This document shows, one piece after another, positions 51,356 through 60,082 of a DNA stretch of 64,000 nt (positions are counted from its first letter, which is position 1; every line of letters begins with the position of its first letter). The translations under genes and the position numbers were made by a program. The notes under the pieces are model-generated. The model was not told the DNA's origin. It saw nothing but the letters and a program-made list of their open reading frames with translations, and searched no databases. Source of the stretch: PALSA-607 sp963737705 (GTDB lineage: Bacteria; Actinomycetota; Actinomycetes; Acidothermales; Acidothermaceae); NCBI GenBank assembly GCA_963737705.1, contig CAVTTP010000004.1:620001-684000 (forward strand). Reading direction: 5' to 3'.

Positions 51356-52251
51356 GCGCGACGACGAGCCGGGAGTCCGCGCAGCAGAAGGCGTCAACGC
51401 TGCACGAGGCACTCCCTTATCTAGCTCGCTTCCACGGGGCCACCGTGGTGGTGAAGTACGGCGGTCACGCCATGACCGACCCTGCGCTCGCGGCATCATT
51501 CGCCGCGGACATCGTCTTCTTGCGGTACGCAGGACTTCGTCCTGTCGTCGTCCATGGTGGCGGGCCGCAAATCAATGCTCAACTCGACAAGCTCGGGATC
51601 GAGCCAGCATTTGCTGGCGGTCTTCGGGTCACTACTCCCGAGACGATGGACGTCGTCCGCATGGTGCTCGTTGGTCAGGTGCAGCGCGACGTCGTCGGGC
51701 TGCTGAATGCCCACGGGCCCTTCGCGGTCGGGCTGAGCGGCGAGGATGGACAGCTGTTCACGGCCGTCCGCCGGGATGCCATCGTCGACGGCGAGCCCGT
51801 CGACATCGGTCTCGTGGGTGACATCGCCACTGTCGAACCTGGCGTCGTCACGAGCTTGCTGGACGACGGTCGAATCCCCGTTGTGTCAAGCGTCGCGCGG
51901 GGTTTCGACGACGACGGGCAGCCGTGCATTTACAACGTCAACGCAGACACCGCGGCTGCCGCGCTCGCGGTTGCCCTGCGGGCGGAGAAGCTCGTCGTGC
52001 TCACCGACGTCGAGGGACTGTATGCCGACTGGCCGAACAGCGACGCGGTCATCAGTGCGCTGAATGCCGACGAGCTCGAAGTCCTGTTGCCGAGCTTGTC
52101 CTCCGGGATGGTCCCCAAGATGGAGGCTTGCCTGCGAGCTGTGCGAGGCGGCGTGGCCAGCGCCCATGTTCTCGACGGACGGGTACCCCACGCCGTCCTG
52201 CTCGAAATCTTTACCGATGAAGGGATCGGCACGATGGTGCGGTCGTCATGA
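51352..52251 (+). CDS. argB: Acetylglutamate kinase
   Basis: Second step; phosphorylates N-acetylglutamate and is usually the arginine-inhibited enzyme. TVVVKYGGHAMTD, RPVVVHGGGPQINAQLDKLGI, GLSGEDGQL and YNVNADTAAAALAVAL are family motifs. 299 aa with an N-terminal helix (RESAQQKASTLHEALPYLARFHG) of the type that forms hexamers in arginine-sensitive kinases. ATG 51352 lacks its own ribosome-binding site; coupling through the minicistron is likely. Overlaps argD by ATGA. Confidence 0.97.
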   Translation: MSATTSRESAQQKASTLHEALPYLARFHGATVVVKYGGHAMTDPALAASFAADIVFLRYAGLRPVVVHGGGPQINAQLDKLGIEPAFAGGLRVTTPETMDVVRMVLVGQVQRDVVGLLNAHGPFAVGLSGEDGQLFTAVRRDAIVDGEPVDIGLVGDIATVEPGVVTSLLDDGRIPVVSSVARGFDDDGQPCIYNVNADTAAAALAVALRAEKLVVLTDVEGLYADWPNSDAVISALNADELEVLLPSLSSGMVPKMEACLRAVRGGVASAHVLDGRVPHAVLLEIFTDEGIGTMVRSS

Positions 52252-53456
52252 GTAACGCCGACCTGTTAAGCCGCTTCGACGCGGTCATGATGCCGACGTA
52301 CGCGCCGGCGGTTCCACTTGTGCGTGGCGAGGGTTGCACTGTGTGGGACGCCGACGGGCGCGCGTACCTCGACCTGATCGCCGGCATTGCGGTGTCGTCT
52401 TTGGGCCATGCTCACCCGGCGGTCGTCGAAGCCGTGTCAACCCAGGTCGCCACGATTTCGCACACCAGCAACCTGTTCTGCCACGAGCCGGTGATCAGGC
52501 TTGCCGAAAAGCTCGTCACCTTGCTCGGAGGCAATGGGCGGGCGTTCTTCGCCAACAGCGGCACCGAGGCCAACGAAGCTGCGTACAAGCTGGTGCGAAG
52601 GCATGCCGGGCCGAACCGCAGCTACGTCGTGGCTGCGGAGAAGAGCTTCCACGGCCGGACGATGGGTTCCCTCGCGCTGACTGGCAAGCCGTCGATACGA
52701 GAACCGTTCGAGCCTTATGGCGCTGACGTCGTCTTCGTGCCGTACGGCGACGCCGCGGCGCTTGCGGCGGCCGTCACTGATCGAACAGCTGCGCTTTTTC
52801 TCGAACCACTGCTCGGCGAGGGCGGTGTGATAGCTCCGCCTGCTGGCTACTTGCGGGCGGCACGTGAAATCTGCACGGCGACCGGTGCCGTGTTCGTTCT
52901 CGATGAAATTCAGTCCGGCATCGGCCGCACCGGCGCATGGTTCCTGCACGAGGCCGACGGCATCCGGCCCGACGTGATCACCCTCGCGAAGGGGCTCGGA
53001 GGCGGATTGCCGATCGGAGTCTGCATTGCCATGGGTGAGTTCGGTGAGGCGTTCGCCAAGGGGGATCACGGCAGCACGTTCGGCGGCAATCCGATTGCAT
53101 GCGCAGCAGCGTTGGCAGTCATCGACACGATCGAGAGACAGGATCTGCTCGCGCACGTGACGAAGGTCGGCACCCATTTCGCCGACGGGCTCCTCGCTGT
53201 CGAGCATCCTGCACTCGTCGGCGTTCGCGGTCGCGGCTTGTGGTTGGCGCTCGAGTTGGCCGGACCGATCGCACCTGCTGTCGAGAAGGCGAGTAGGGCC
53301 GAGGGCTTCCTGGTGAACGCCGTGCAGCCCGATGCGATCAGGATCGCGCCACCGCTCATCCTGACGATTGACGAAGCCGACCGGTTCGTGGCCGCCCTGC
53401 CTGCGATTCTCGACGCCGCGACCCTGCCTAGCCCGAATACCGGGCAGGCGTCATGA
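52248..53456 (+). CDS. argD: Acetylornithine aminotransferase
   Basis: PLP enzyme for the fourth step. VWDADGRAYLDLIAGIAVSSLGHAHPAV, FANSGTEANEAAYKLVRRHAG, FVLDEIQSGIGRTGAWF and the PLP-lysine TLAKGLGGGLPIG are present. 402 aa. Overlaps argB and argF by ATGA at its two ends. Confidence 0.97.
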   Translation: MSNADLLSRFDAVMMPTYAPAVPLVRGEGCTVWDADGRAYLDLIAGIAVSSLGHAHPAVVEAVSTQVATISHTSNLFCHEPVIRLAEKLVTLLGGNGRAFFANSGTEANEAAYKLVRRHAGPNRSYVVAAEKSFHGRTMGSLALTGKPSIREPFEPYGADVVFVPYGDAAALAAAVTDRTAALFLEPLLGEGGVIAPPAGYLRAAREICTATGAVFVLDEIQSGIGRTGAWFLHEADGIRPDVITLAKGLGGGLPIGVCIAMGEFGEAFAKGDHGSTFGGNPIACAAALAVIDTIERQDLLAHVTKVGTHFADGLLAVEHPALVGVRGRGLWLALELAGPIAPAVEKASRAEGFLVNAVQPDAIRIAPPLILTIDEADRFVAALPAILDAATLPSPNTGQAS

Positions 53457-54373
53457 CACGACACTTTCTCATCGACGACGACCTCGAGCCCGTCGAGGTC
53501 GTGGCGATCCTCGATCAGGCCGACCGGCTCAAGAAGGACAGGTTGGCTGCAAGACCGCTTGCCGGTCCGCGATCGGTTGCCGTGTTGTTCGAGAAGCAGT
53601 CGACGCGCACCAGGGTTTCGTTCGAGGTGGGTATCGCCGAACTCGGCGGGCACCCTCTGATCATCGACGCGCGCACGTCGCAACTGGTCCGTGGCGAACC
53701 CATCGAGGACACGGGTCAGGTGCTGTCGCGGTACGTCTCGGCGATCGTGCTGCGCACCTACGGACACGAGCGGATCGAAGCGCTCGCCGCAAGCTCGAGC
53801 GTTCCTGTCGTCAATGCACTCTCTGACCTTGCGCATCCGTGCCAGTGGCTCGCTGACCTGATGACGATTCGCGAGCACCGCGGCGAGCCAGCGGGACAGA
53901 CGATCACCTACGTCGGCGATGGCAACAACGTCGCGCACTCGATTCTGCTCGGTGGTGCACTCGCGGGAATGCACGTACGGGTCGCATCGCCGGCTGGCTA
54001 TGAGCCGCTCCCGGCGATCGTGCAACGCGCGACCGCGATCGCTGCACGCACCGGTGGGAGTGTTCTGGTAACGCAGGACGCAGCTGAGGCCGCGACTGGT
54101 GCCGACGTCCTGTACACCGATGTCTGGGCGTCGATGGGCCAGGAGGACGAGTCGGAGGCGCGGAGGTCGGTGTTCGCGTCGTACCAGATCGACGATCGAC
54201 TGGTCGCGTTGGCGGCTGGCGACGTCATGGTGTTGCACTGCCTGCCGGCCCATCGCGGCGAGGAGATCGCCGCGTCCGTCATCGACGGCCCGCATTCGTT
54301 CGTATTCGACCAGGCGGAGAACCGCCTGCACGCCCAAAAGGCGTTGCTGGCCTTCCTCCTGGAGCAATCGTGA
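53453..54373 (+). CDS. argF: Ornithine carbamoyltransferase
   Basis: Makes citrulline from ornithine and the carbamoyl phosphate supplied by CarAB. Carbamoyl-phosphate motif LFEKQSTRTRVSFEVG; ornithine motifs DLAHPCQWLADLMT and VLHCLPAHRGEEI. 306 aa. ATGA with argD and GTGA with argR. Confidence 0.97.
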   Translation: MTRHFLIDDDLEPVEVVAILDQADRLKKDRLAARPLAGPRSVAVLFEKQSTRTRVSFEVGIAELGGHPLIIDARTSQLVRGEPIEDTGQVLSRYVSAIVLRTYGHERIEALAASSSVPVVNALSDLAHPCQWLADLMTIREHRGEPAGQTITYVGDGNNVAHSILLGGALAGMHVRVASPAGYEPLPAIVQRATAIAARTGGSVLVTQDAAEAATGADVLYTDVWASMGQEDESEARRSVFASYQIDDRLVALAAGDVMVLHCLPAHRGEEIAASVIDGPHSFVFDQAENRLHAQKALLAFLLEQS

Positions 54374-54933
54374 GTGCGGCCCGTCAGCGTGCGGCCGCTG
54401 CGACGCAGGGGCGGCGAAGCGATGCGCCGGTCACGAAGGCCGCGCGGCACGCCCGGATCATCGAACTGCTCGCATGGACGCCGGTGCATTCGCAGTCTGA
54501 GCTTGTCGACCTGCTAGCTGCTGAAGGCTTGGTAGTAACGCAGGCGACCCTGTCGCGCGACCTCGACGAGATCGGGGCCGTGCGGCTGCGGAGCGCCGGT
54601 GGCGGCTTCGTCTATGTCGTTCCCCGCGATGGCGACGATTCCGTCAGCCGGCCGGCGTCCGACCGTGTTCAGACGGCGTCGGCCGCGCACGCCCGGCTGA
54701 TCCGGATGGCGGGGGAGTTGCTCGTCTCGGTCCGCGCGTCCGGCAACATCGTCGTGGCACGCACGCCGCCGGGCGGCGCGCATCTGCTGGCCGGAGCCAT
54801 TGATCACGCCGACCTCGCAACCGTCATCGGTACCGTGGCCGGCGACGACACCGTTCTGTGCGTCTGCCGTGACCCCGATGGTGGCGCCGACGTTGCCGAG
54901 CAGTTGTTGCACTTGTCTGACCGCAAGACGTAA
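54370..54933 (+). CDS. argR: Arginine repressor
   Basis: 187 aa. A 25-residue basic tail precedes the winged helix-turn-helix (ARHARIIELLAWTPVHSQSELVDLLAAEGLVVTQATLSRDLDEIGAVRL) and the C-terminal hexamerisation/arginine-binding domain (VVARTPPGGAHLLAGAIDHADLATVIGTVAGDDTVLCVC). The hexamer with arginine should bind the operator before argC and so repress its own operon. Position inside the arg cluster is standard for actinobacteria. Confidence 0.96.
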   Translation: MSAARQRAAAATQGRRSDAPVTKAARHARIIELLAWTPVHSQSELVDLLAAEGLVVTQATLSRDLDEIGAVRLRSAGGGFVYVVPRDGDDSVSRPASDRVQTASAAHARLIRMAGELLVSVRASGNIVVARTPPGGAHLLAGAIDHADLATVIGTVAGDDTVLCVCRDPDGGADVAEQLLHLSDRKT

Positions 54934-54961
54934 TCCCGCCCACTACCACTGGAGAAGTTTC

Positions 54962-56185
54962 GTGACAGAGCGCGTCGTACTCGCCTATTCAGGAGGTCTC
55001 GACACCTCAGTGTGCATTGGCTGGATCGCGGCCGAGACCGGAGCGGAGGTCATCGCCGTCGCCGCCGATGTCGGCCAGGGCGGCGAGGACATGAACGTCG
55101 TGCGCGAGCGGGCACTTGCGTGTGGTGCGGTCGAGGCCATCGTCGTCGACGCGAAGGACGAGTTCGCCGACGACTACTGCTTGCCTGCGATCAAGGCCAA
55201 CGCGCTGTATATGGAGCGCTACCCGCTCGTATCTGCGCTGTCGCGCCCCGTCATCAACAAACATCTGGTCGCTGCGGCGCATCAGTTCGGCGCGACGAGG
55301 GTTGCCCACGGCAGCACGGGCAAGGGCAACGACCAGGTCAGATTCGAGGTCGGTATCGGTGCGCTCGATCCGAATCTCACCGTGCTCGCTCCCGTGCGTG
55401 ACTCGGGCATGACCCGCGACAAGGCGATCGCGTTCGCCGAGGAGAAGGGGCTGCCGATCGACGTCAACAAGAAGTCGCCGTATTCGATCGACTCCAACGT
55501 GTGGGGTCGCGCGATCGAGACGGGCTTCCTCGAGGACATCTGGAACGCTCCGATCGAGGACATCTACTCCTACACAGCGAATCCGGCTACGCCGCGCGAT
55601 CCCGACGAAGTCGTCATCAGCTTCGAGCGCGGCAAGCCGATCGCGATCGACGGTCGACCCGTGACCGTGCTGCAAGCGATTTCGGAACTGAACACGCGCG
55701 CCGGTGCGCAAGGGGTTGGCCGGCTCGACATGGTCGAGGACCGCCTGGTTGGCATCAAGAGTCGTGAGGTCTACGAAGCCCCTGGCGCCATCGCACTGAT
55801 CACCGCGCACCAGGAGCTAGAGAACGTCACTACCGAACGCGACCTGGCCCGATTCAAGAAGCAGGTTGAGCAACGGTGGGGTGAACTGGTTTACGACGGC
55901 CTGTGGTTCTCGCCATTGAAGTACGCGCTCGACGAGTTCATCGCGTTCTCCCAGCAGCACGTCACTGGCGACATCCGGCTGACATTGCACGGTGGTCGGG
56001 CAGTCGTGACCGGACGCCGGAGCCCCGAGTCCCTCTACGACTACAAACTCGCGACCTACGACACGGGCGACGTGTTCGACCAGTCGTTGGCCAAGGGTTT
56101 CGTGGAGTTGTGGGGTCTCCCGAGCAAGACAGCCGCGCGCCGCGACCTCGCAGTGAAAAACGGTTCGTCAGCAGCGGGAGCCTGA
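54962..56185 (+). CDS. argG: Argininosuccinate synthase
   Basis: Joins citrulline and aspartate using ATP. PP-loop VVLAYSGGLDTSVCIGWI at the N-terminus; VAHGSTGKGNDQVRFEVG and the citrulline/aspartate sites (YSIDSNVWGRAIE, LYDYKLATY) are present. 407 aa. GTG 54962 with GGAG upstream; a longer in-frame extension to 54800 overlaps argR and is not family-like. Confidence 0.97.
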   Translation: MTERVVLAYSGGLDTSVCIGWIAAETGAEVIAVAADVGQGGEDMNVVRERALACGAVEAIVVDAKDEFADDYCLPAIKANALYMERYPLVSALSRPVINKHLVAAAHQFGATRVAHGSTGKGNDQVRFEVGIGALDPNLTVLAPVRDSGMTRDKAIAFAEEKGLPIDVNKKSPYSIDSNVWGRAIETGFLEDIWNAPIEDIYSYTANPATPRDPDEVVISFERGKPIAIDGRPVTVLQAISELNTRAGAQGVGRLDMVEDRLVGIKSREVYEAPGAIALITAHQELENVTTERDLARFKKQVEQRWGELVYDGLWFSPLKYALDEFIAFSQQHVTGDIRLTLHGGRAVVTGRRSPESLYDYKLATYDTGDVFDQSLAKGFVELWGLPSKTAARRDLAVKNGSSAAGA

Positions 56186-56189
56186 CCGG

Positions 56190-57641
56190 ATGACAGATCC
56201 CGGCGCCGGCCCGCCGGCCGGCGAGCCGCTGCGGCTATGGGGTGGCAGGTTCGAGGGTGGTCCTGCGGCGGCGCTAGCCGCGCTCTCCGTGTCTGTGCAT
56301 TTCGACTGGCGCCTCGCGCCGTACGACTTGATGAGCTCGCGGGCGCATGCGCGCGTGCTGCACCGGGCCGGATTGTTGGACGACGACGAGCTGCGGCTGA
56401 TGATCGGAGCCCTCGACGACCTCGATGCTGCGTGCCAGTCCGGTGCGTTCGTCCCGACAGTTGCGGACGAGGACGTGCACACCGCTCTCGAGCGCGGCCT
56501 GATCGAGCGGCTCGGGCCGCTTGGCGGCAAGCTGCGGGCTGGTCGCAGCCGCAACGACCAGATCGCCACCGATCTGCGGTTGTACTTGCGCGCGCACGTG
56601 CGGCTCCTCGTGCAACGGCTGGCTGAGCTCGAAACAGCTCTGGTCGACGTCGCCGAGCGCCACAAGGATGCCCCCGCCCCCGGCATGACGCACCTTCAAC
56701 ATGCACAGCCCGTACTGTTCGCCCACCACCTGCTCGCGCACGTTCAGGCGTTCGCACGCGACGTCGATCGGTTGCGCGACTGGGACATCCGGGCAGCGGT
56801 TTCCCCCTTGGGTTCAGGCGCGCTGGCCGGCTCGTCGTTGCCACTTGACCCGGTCACGACCGCGCACGAGCTCGGCTTCACGTCGTCCGCTGCAAACTCG
56901 ATGGACGCTGTGAGCGATCGGGATTTCGCGGCCGAGTTCGCGTTCTGCGCGGCGATGGTGGGGATTCATCTGTCGCGTATCGGCGAAGAGATCGTGCTGT
57001 GGACCAGCCGCGAATTCCGCTGGGTCGAACTCGACGACAGCTTCGCTACCGGGTCGTCGATCATGCCCCAGAAGAAGAATCCTGACGTTGCCGAGCTCGC
57101 GCGTGGCAAGACTGGCCGCCTCGTGGGCAATCTCACGGCGATTCTCACCATGCTGAAGGGCCTGCCACTTGCGTACGACAGGGACCTGCAGGAAGACAAG
57201 GAGCCGGTCTTCGATTCACTCGACACGCTGCTCGTGTTGCTGCCGGCTGTGACCGGCATGATCGCGACGATGCGCATCGACACCGATCGATTGGCGGCGG
57301 CCGCACCGGAGGGATTCGCGCTAGCGACCGACGTCGCTGAGGATCTCGTTCGTCGCGGAGTTCCGTTCCGGGAGGCACACGAGGCCGTCGGCCGGTTGGT
57401 CGCGTGGTGTGCTCAGCACAACTGCGATCTGAGCGACGTCGATGACGCGCAGCTCGCCGAGCTCTCGCCGCACCTCACGCCAGGAATACGGTCGGTGCTC
57501 TCCGTGCGGGGCGCGATCGCTGCTCGCTCGGCGCGGGGGGGCACCGCACCCGAGCGGGTCGCCGAGCAGCTGGCCGACCTGCGCACGCGAGTATCCGGTC
57601 AGGCGGCGTGGGCGACCGCCTCGAAGCCTTCGCAGCCCTAA
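56190..57641 (+). CDS. argH: Argininosuccinate lyase
   Basis: Last step, releasing fumarate and arginine. LRLWGGRFEGGPAAALAALSVSVHFDWRLAPYD, AGRSRNDQIATDLRLYLR, HLQHAQPVLFAHHLLA and the lyase signature GSSIMPQKKNPDVAEL with the mobile catalytic serine. 483 aa. The last codons (Pro-Ser-Gln-Pro) form the left arm of a long inverted repeat, so the coding end doubles as an RNA structure. Confidence 0.97.
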   Translation: MTDPGAGPPAGEPLRLWGGRFEGGPAAALAALSVSVHFDWRLAPYDLMSSRAHARVLHRAGLLDDDELRLMIGALDDLDAACQSGAFVPTVADEDVHTALERGLIERLGPLGGKLRAGRSRNDQIATDLRLYLRAHVRLLVQRLAELETALVDVAERHKDAPAPGMTHLQHAQPVLFAHHLLAHVQAFARDVDRLRDWDIRAAVSPLGSGALAGSSLPLDPVTTAHELGFTSSAANSMDAVSDRDFAAEFAFCAAMVGIHLSRIGEEIVLWTSREFRWVELDDSFATGSSIMPQKKNPDVAELARGKTGRLVGNLTAILTMLKGLPLAYDRDLQEDKEPVFDSLDTLLVLLPAVTGMIATMRIDTDRLAAAAPEGFALATDVAEDLVRRGVPFREAHEAVGRLVAWCAQHNCDLSDVDDAQLAELSPHLTPGIRSVLSVRGAIAARSARGGTAPERVAEQLADLRTRVSGQAAWATASKPSQP

Positions 57642-57686
57642 GTGTCGTGTTAGGTCGATCGGTCGCAACACTGCGGGCTGCGAAGG
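57627..57686 (+). terminator. Long hairpin at the end of the arg operon
   Basis: CCTTCGCAGCCC (57627-57638) pairs perfectly over 12 bp with 57675-57686; inside it AGTGT (57641-57645) pairs with ACACT (57668-57672). The left arm lies in the argH coding end and the stop TAA follows it. The right arm ends 8 nt before mpg. It may terminate arg transcripts or hide the mpg start. Confidence 0.65.
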
Positions 57687-57693
57687 TAGGCGC

Positions 57694-58335
57694 GTGACAG
57701 GTCGCGTTTTGAAGCGCTCGTTCTTCGACCGCCCAGCTGCCGTTGTCGCGCCCGAACTCCTCGGCTGCGTGATCGAGCACCAGACCGCCGAAGGCCTCGT
57801 CGCGGTGCGTCTCACCGAGGTGGAGGCCTACCAAGGCGACCTCGACCCCGGATCGCACGCGTACCGGGGCCTGACGCCACGCAACGCGATCATGTTCGGT
57901 GCGGCGGGCTACGTGTACGTCTACTTCACCTACGGCATGCACTACTGCATGAATCTCGTGTGCGACGGCGTGGGCACGGCCGCCGCGGTGTTGCTTCGGG
58001 CCGGCGAGGTGATCGAAGGCGTCGACCTGGCGACCCTGCGCCGTGGGTCGTCTTCCCGCGATCTCGCGCGCGGCCCGGCGCGTCTCACCGTCGCGCTCGG
58101 AGTCGGGCGGGGCGAATACGGGCTCGACGCGTGCGACCCGGCCAGTCCGCTGCAAGTCCGCAGCGGAGGTCGGAGCGGACGTCGCAGCGCGGGTCGCGTC
58201 CTTGCAGGGCCGCGGGTCGGATTGTCAGCTGGGGCGGAAACTCCCTGGCGCTTTTGGCTGGACGGCGAGCCGACGGTCTCTGCGTTCCGTGCGTATGCCC
58301 AGAAACGCCGTCCCGCCAAGCCGTCCGAGCACTGA
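57694..58335 (+). CDS. mpg: 3-methyladenine DNA glycosylase (AAG/MPG family)
   Basis: Excises alkylated purines in base-excision repair. ELLGCVIEH, RLTEVEAYQGDLDPGSHAYRGLTPRNAIMFGAAGYVYVYFTYGMHYCMNLVC (with catalytic Glu in EVEAY) and RGPARLTVALGV are family motifs. 213 aa. GTG 57694 is chosen as the start of family similarity; the in-frame extension to 57442 lies in argH. GGTAGG 1-5 nt upstream is a poor ribosome-binding site. Confidence 0.93.
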   Translation: MTGRVLKRSFFDRPAAVVAPELLGCVIEHQTAEGLVAVRLTEVEAYQGDLDPGSHAYRGLTPRNAIMFGAAGYVYVYFTYGMHYCMNLVCDGVGTAAAVLLRAGEVIEGVDLATLRRGSSSRDLARGPARLTVALGVGRGEYGLDACDPASPLQVRSGGRSGRRSAGRVLAGPRVGLSAGAETPWRFWLDGEPTVSAFRAYAQKRRPAKPSEH

Positions 58336-58361
58336 CGTCGCCGATGCGCAAGGATTCGGGC

Positions 58362-59648
58362 GTGACGCAAACCCCCCACTTCCTTGATGACCTCGCGTGG
58401 CGTGGCCTGATTGCCGTGAGCACCGACCTCGGTGCGTTGCGTACAGCGCTCGACGAGGGGCCGGTCACGCTCTACTGCGGCTTCGATCCAACGGCCCCGA
58501 GCCTGCACCTGGGAAACCTCGTCCAGATCCTCACGCTCCGCCGTTTCCAGGATGCCGGGCACCGACCGCTCGCGCTCGTCGGCGGCGCGACTGGTCTGAT
58601 CGGAGATCCAAAGGAGAACTCCGAGCGGCAGCTCAACGATCCGGAGACCGTCGCGGACTGGGTGGAGAAGATCAAGCGGCAGGTCGGGCCATTTCTCGAC
58701 TTCGGCGGGGGACACGCTGCCCAGCCGGCGGTGATGGTCAATAACCTCGATTGGACGGCTAGCCTTTCCGCGATCGATTTGCTGCGCGATATCGGAAAGC
58801 ATTTCCGGGTTAATAGAATGCTGGCGAAAGACGCCGTCAGCGCCCGGTTGAACTCCGACGTCGGCATCAGCTACACCGAGTTCAGCTACCAAATCCTGCA
58901 GGGGCTCGACTTCCTCGAGCTCTATCGCCGGCACGGCTGCACGTTGCAGACGGGCGGGAGTGACCAGTGGGGCAATCTCACGGCGGGTCTCGACCTCATC
59001 CACCGCGTCGAAGGCGCGTCCGCACACGCGCTCGCGACGCCGCTAATCACGAAGGCCGACGGCACCAAGTTCGGCAAGACCGAATCGGGAACGATCTGGC
59101 TCGAGGCCGACATGACGTCGCCGTACGCGTTCTTCCAGTTCTGGATCAACAGCGACGACCGAGACGTTGTCGGGTACCTGAAGATTTTCAGTCTGCGCTC
59201 ACGCGAGGAGATCGAGGCGTTAGAGGCCGCAGTCTCGGAGCGCCCGGCGGCACGTGAGGCCCAGCGCGCGCTCGCCGAGGAGTTGACGACGCTGGTCCAC
59301 GGTGCAGACGAGTGCGCTCGGGCGGTTGCGGCCAGCGCGGCACTGTTCGGTCGTGGCGAGCTGGCTGATCTCGACGAGGCCACGCTTTCGGCTGCCCTGG
59401 CGGAGACCGGAGTCGTCGCGATCAACGCCGATCCGCTGCCGGCTGTGCTCGACGTGTTGATCGCCACGGAGCTGGTCGACTCCAGGTCGGCAGCGCGCCG
59501 GGCAGTAGTCGAAGGCGGCGTTTACATCAACAACACCAAGGTCACCGACCCGGACGCCGCCCTACAGACCGCCGACCTCTTGCACGGACGGTGGGTCGTC
59601 GTCCGCCGCGGGAAACGGTCGGTGGTGGGAGCGCGTGCGGAGCACTGA
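58362..59648 (+). CDS. tyrS: Tyrosyl-tRNA synthetase
   Basis: Class I synthetase. HIGH-like HLGN in CGFDPTAPSLHLGNLVQILTLRRFQ; Tyr-binding GGSDQWGNLTAGLDLIHR; the KMSKS loop reads KFGKT, normal for bacterial TyrRS; the C-terminal S4 domain (SRSAARRAVVEGGVYINNTKV) binds tRNA. 428 aa. GTG 58362 has AAGGA 8 nt upstream; ATG 58344 would place that site inside the gene. tyrS directly upstream of an rRNA operon is a common actinobacterial arrangement. Confidence 0.96.
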   Translation: MTQTPHFLDDLAWRGLIAVSTDLGALRTALDEGPVTLYCGFDPTAPSLHLGNLVQILTLRRFQDAGHRPLALVGGATGLIGDPKENSERQLNDPETVADWVEKIKRQVGPFLDFGGGHAAQPAVMVNNLDWTASLSAIDLLRDIGKHFRVNRMLAKDAVSARLNSDVGISYTEFSYQILQGLDFLELYRRHGCTLQTGGSDQWGNLTAGLDLIHRVEGASAHALATPLITKADGTKFGKTESGTIWLEADMTSPYAFFQFWINSDDRDVVGYLKIFSLRSREEIEALEAAVSERPAAREAQRALAEELTTLVHGADECARAVAASAALFGRGELADLDEATLSAALAETGVVAINADPLPAVLDVLIATELVDSRSAARRAVVEGGVYINNTKVTDPDAALQTADLLHGRWVVVRRGKRSVVGARAEH

Positions 59649-59669
59649 GCTCGCGCCGATCTGCCGGAT

Positions 59670-59699
59670 TTGACCGTCCCGCTCGGGCCCTCGTAAGCT
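59670..59699 (+). promoter_or_regulatory. rRNA promoter P1
   Basis: TTGACC (59670-59675), 18-bp spacer, TAAGCT (59694-59699). It is close to the housekeeping sigma consensus and shares the TAAG -10 start with P2. Confidence 0.65.
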
Positions 59700-59825
59700 G
59701 CGCTCTGTTCCCGGGAGGAACGGACGCCGATGGCGGCCGGTCTCGGGCTTCCCCCGATCAAACTGACGGTCATCGGCGTGATGTCGAAGCCGCCTGAGGT
59801 CGTGTGGAGGAGTGCGTTGCGTGGT

Positions 59826-59854
59826 TTGACACCACCAGTGCCCTCGGCTAAGTT
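59826..59854 (+). promoter_or_regulatory. rRNA promoter P2
   Basis: TTGACA (59826-59831), 17-bp spacer, TAAGTT (59849-59854): consensus -35 with optimal spacing, the strongest promoter sequence in the window. Confidence 0.8.
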
Positions 59855-59903
59855 AGAGAGGTTGCCCCCAGAACGGCCGAAAGGCCTTACTAGGTGCGCG
59901 TCC

Positions 59904-59923
59904 GTTCCTTGAGAACTCAACAG
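59904..59923 (+). promoter_or_regulatory. boxA-like antitermination site before 16S
   Basis: GTTCCTTGAGAACTCAACAG shares CTTGAGAACT with the site before 23S (61903-61923). This matches the actinobacterial boxA region (TTGAGAACT) bound by NusB/S10; nusB is encoded at 5515. Confidence 0.65.
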
Positions 59924-60082
59924 CGTGCAAAAGTCAGTGCCAAAACATAACCCCGTCTACGGGCATTCTTGCCTGTAGCGGAATTCCTTTGGTAAAGACA
60001 GACAGCTAGTTTACGTCTGTTCGATCCAAGATCACTCCAATATGTCGGTCATCCGCTTTTAAAGCGGCTAACCATAGAGACA

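Larger units (their letters stand above)
59649..60082 (+). promoter_or_regulatory. rRNA operon promoter/leader region (434 bp)
   Basis: No convincing gene. It contains promoter P1 (59670-59699), promoter P2 (59826-59854), a GGCC-GAAA-GGCC tetraloop hairpin (59875-59886), a boxA-like site (59904-59923) and then about 150 nt of relatively AT-rich leader, which probably pairs with sequence after 16S for RNase III processing. Confidence 0.75.

Noticed and set aside
59730..59912. 60-codon frame starting MAAGLGLPPIKL with a good GGGAGGAAC upstream
   Set aside because: It spans promoter P2 and the boxA-like leader of the rRNA operon and resembles no family; kept only as a note because its ribosome-binding site is good.
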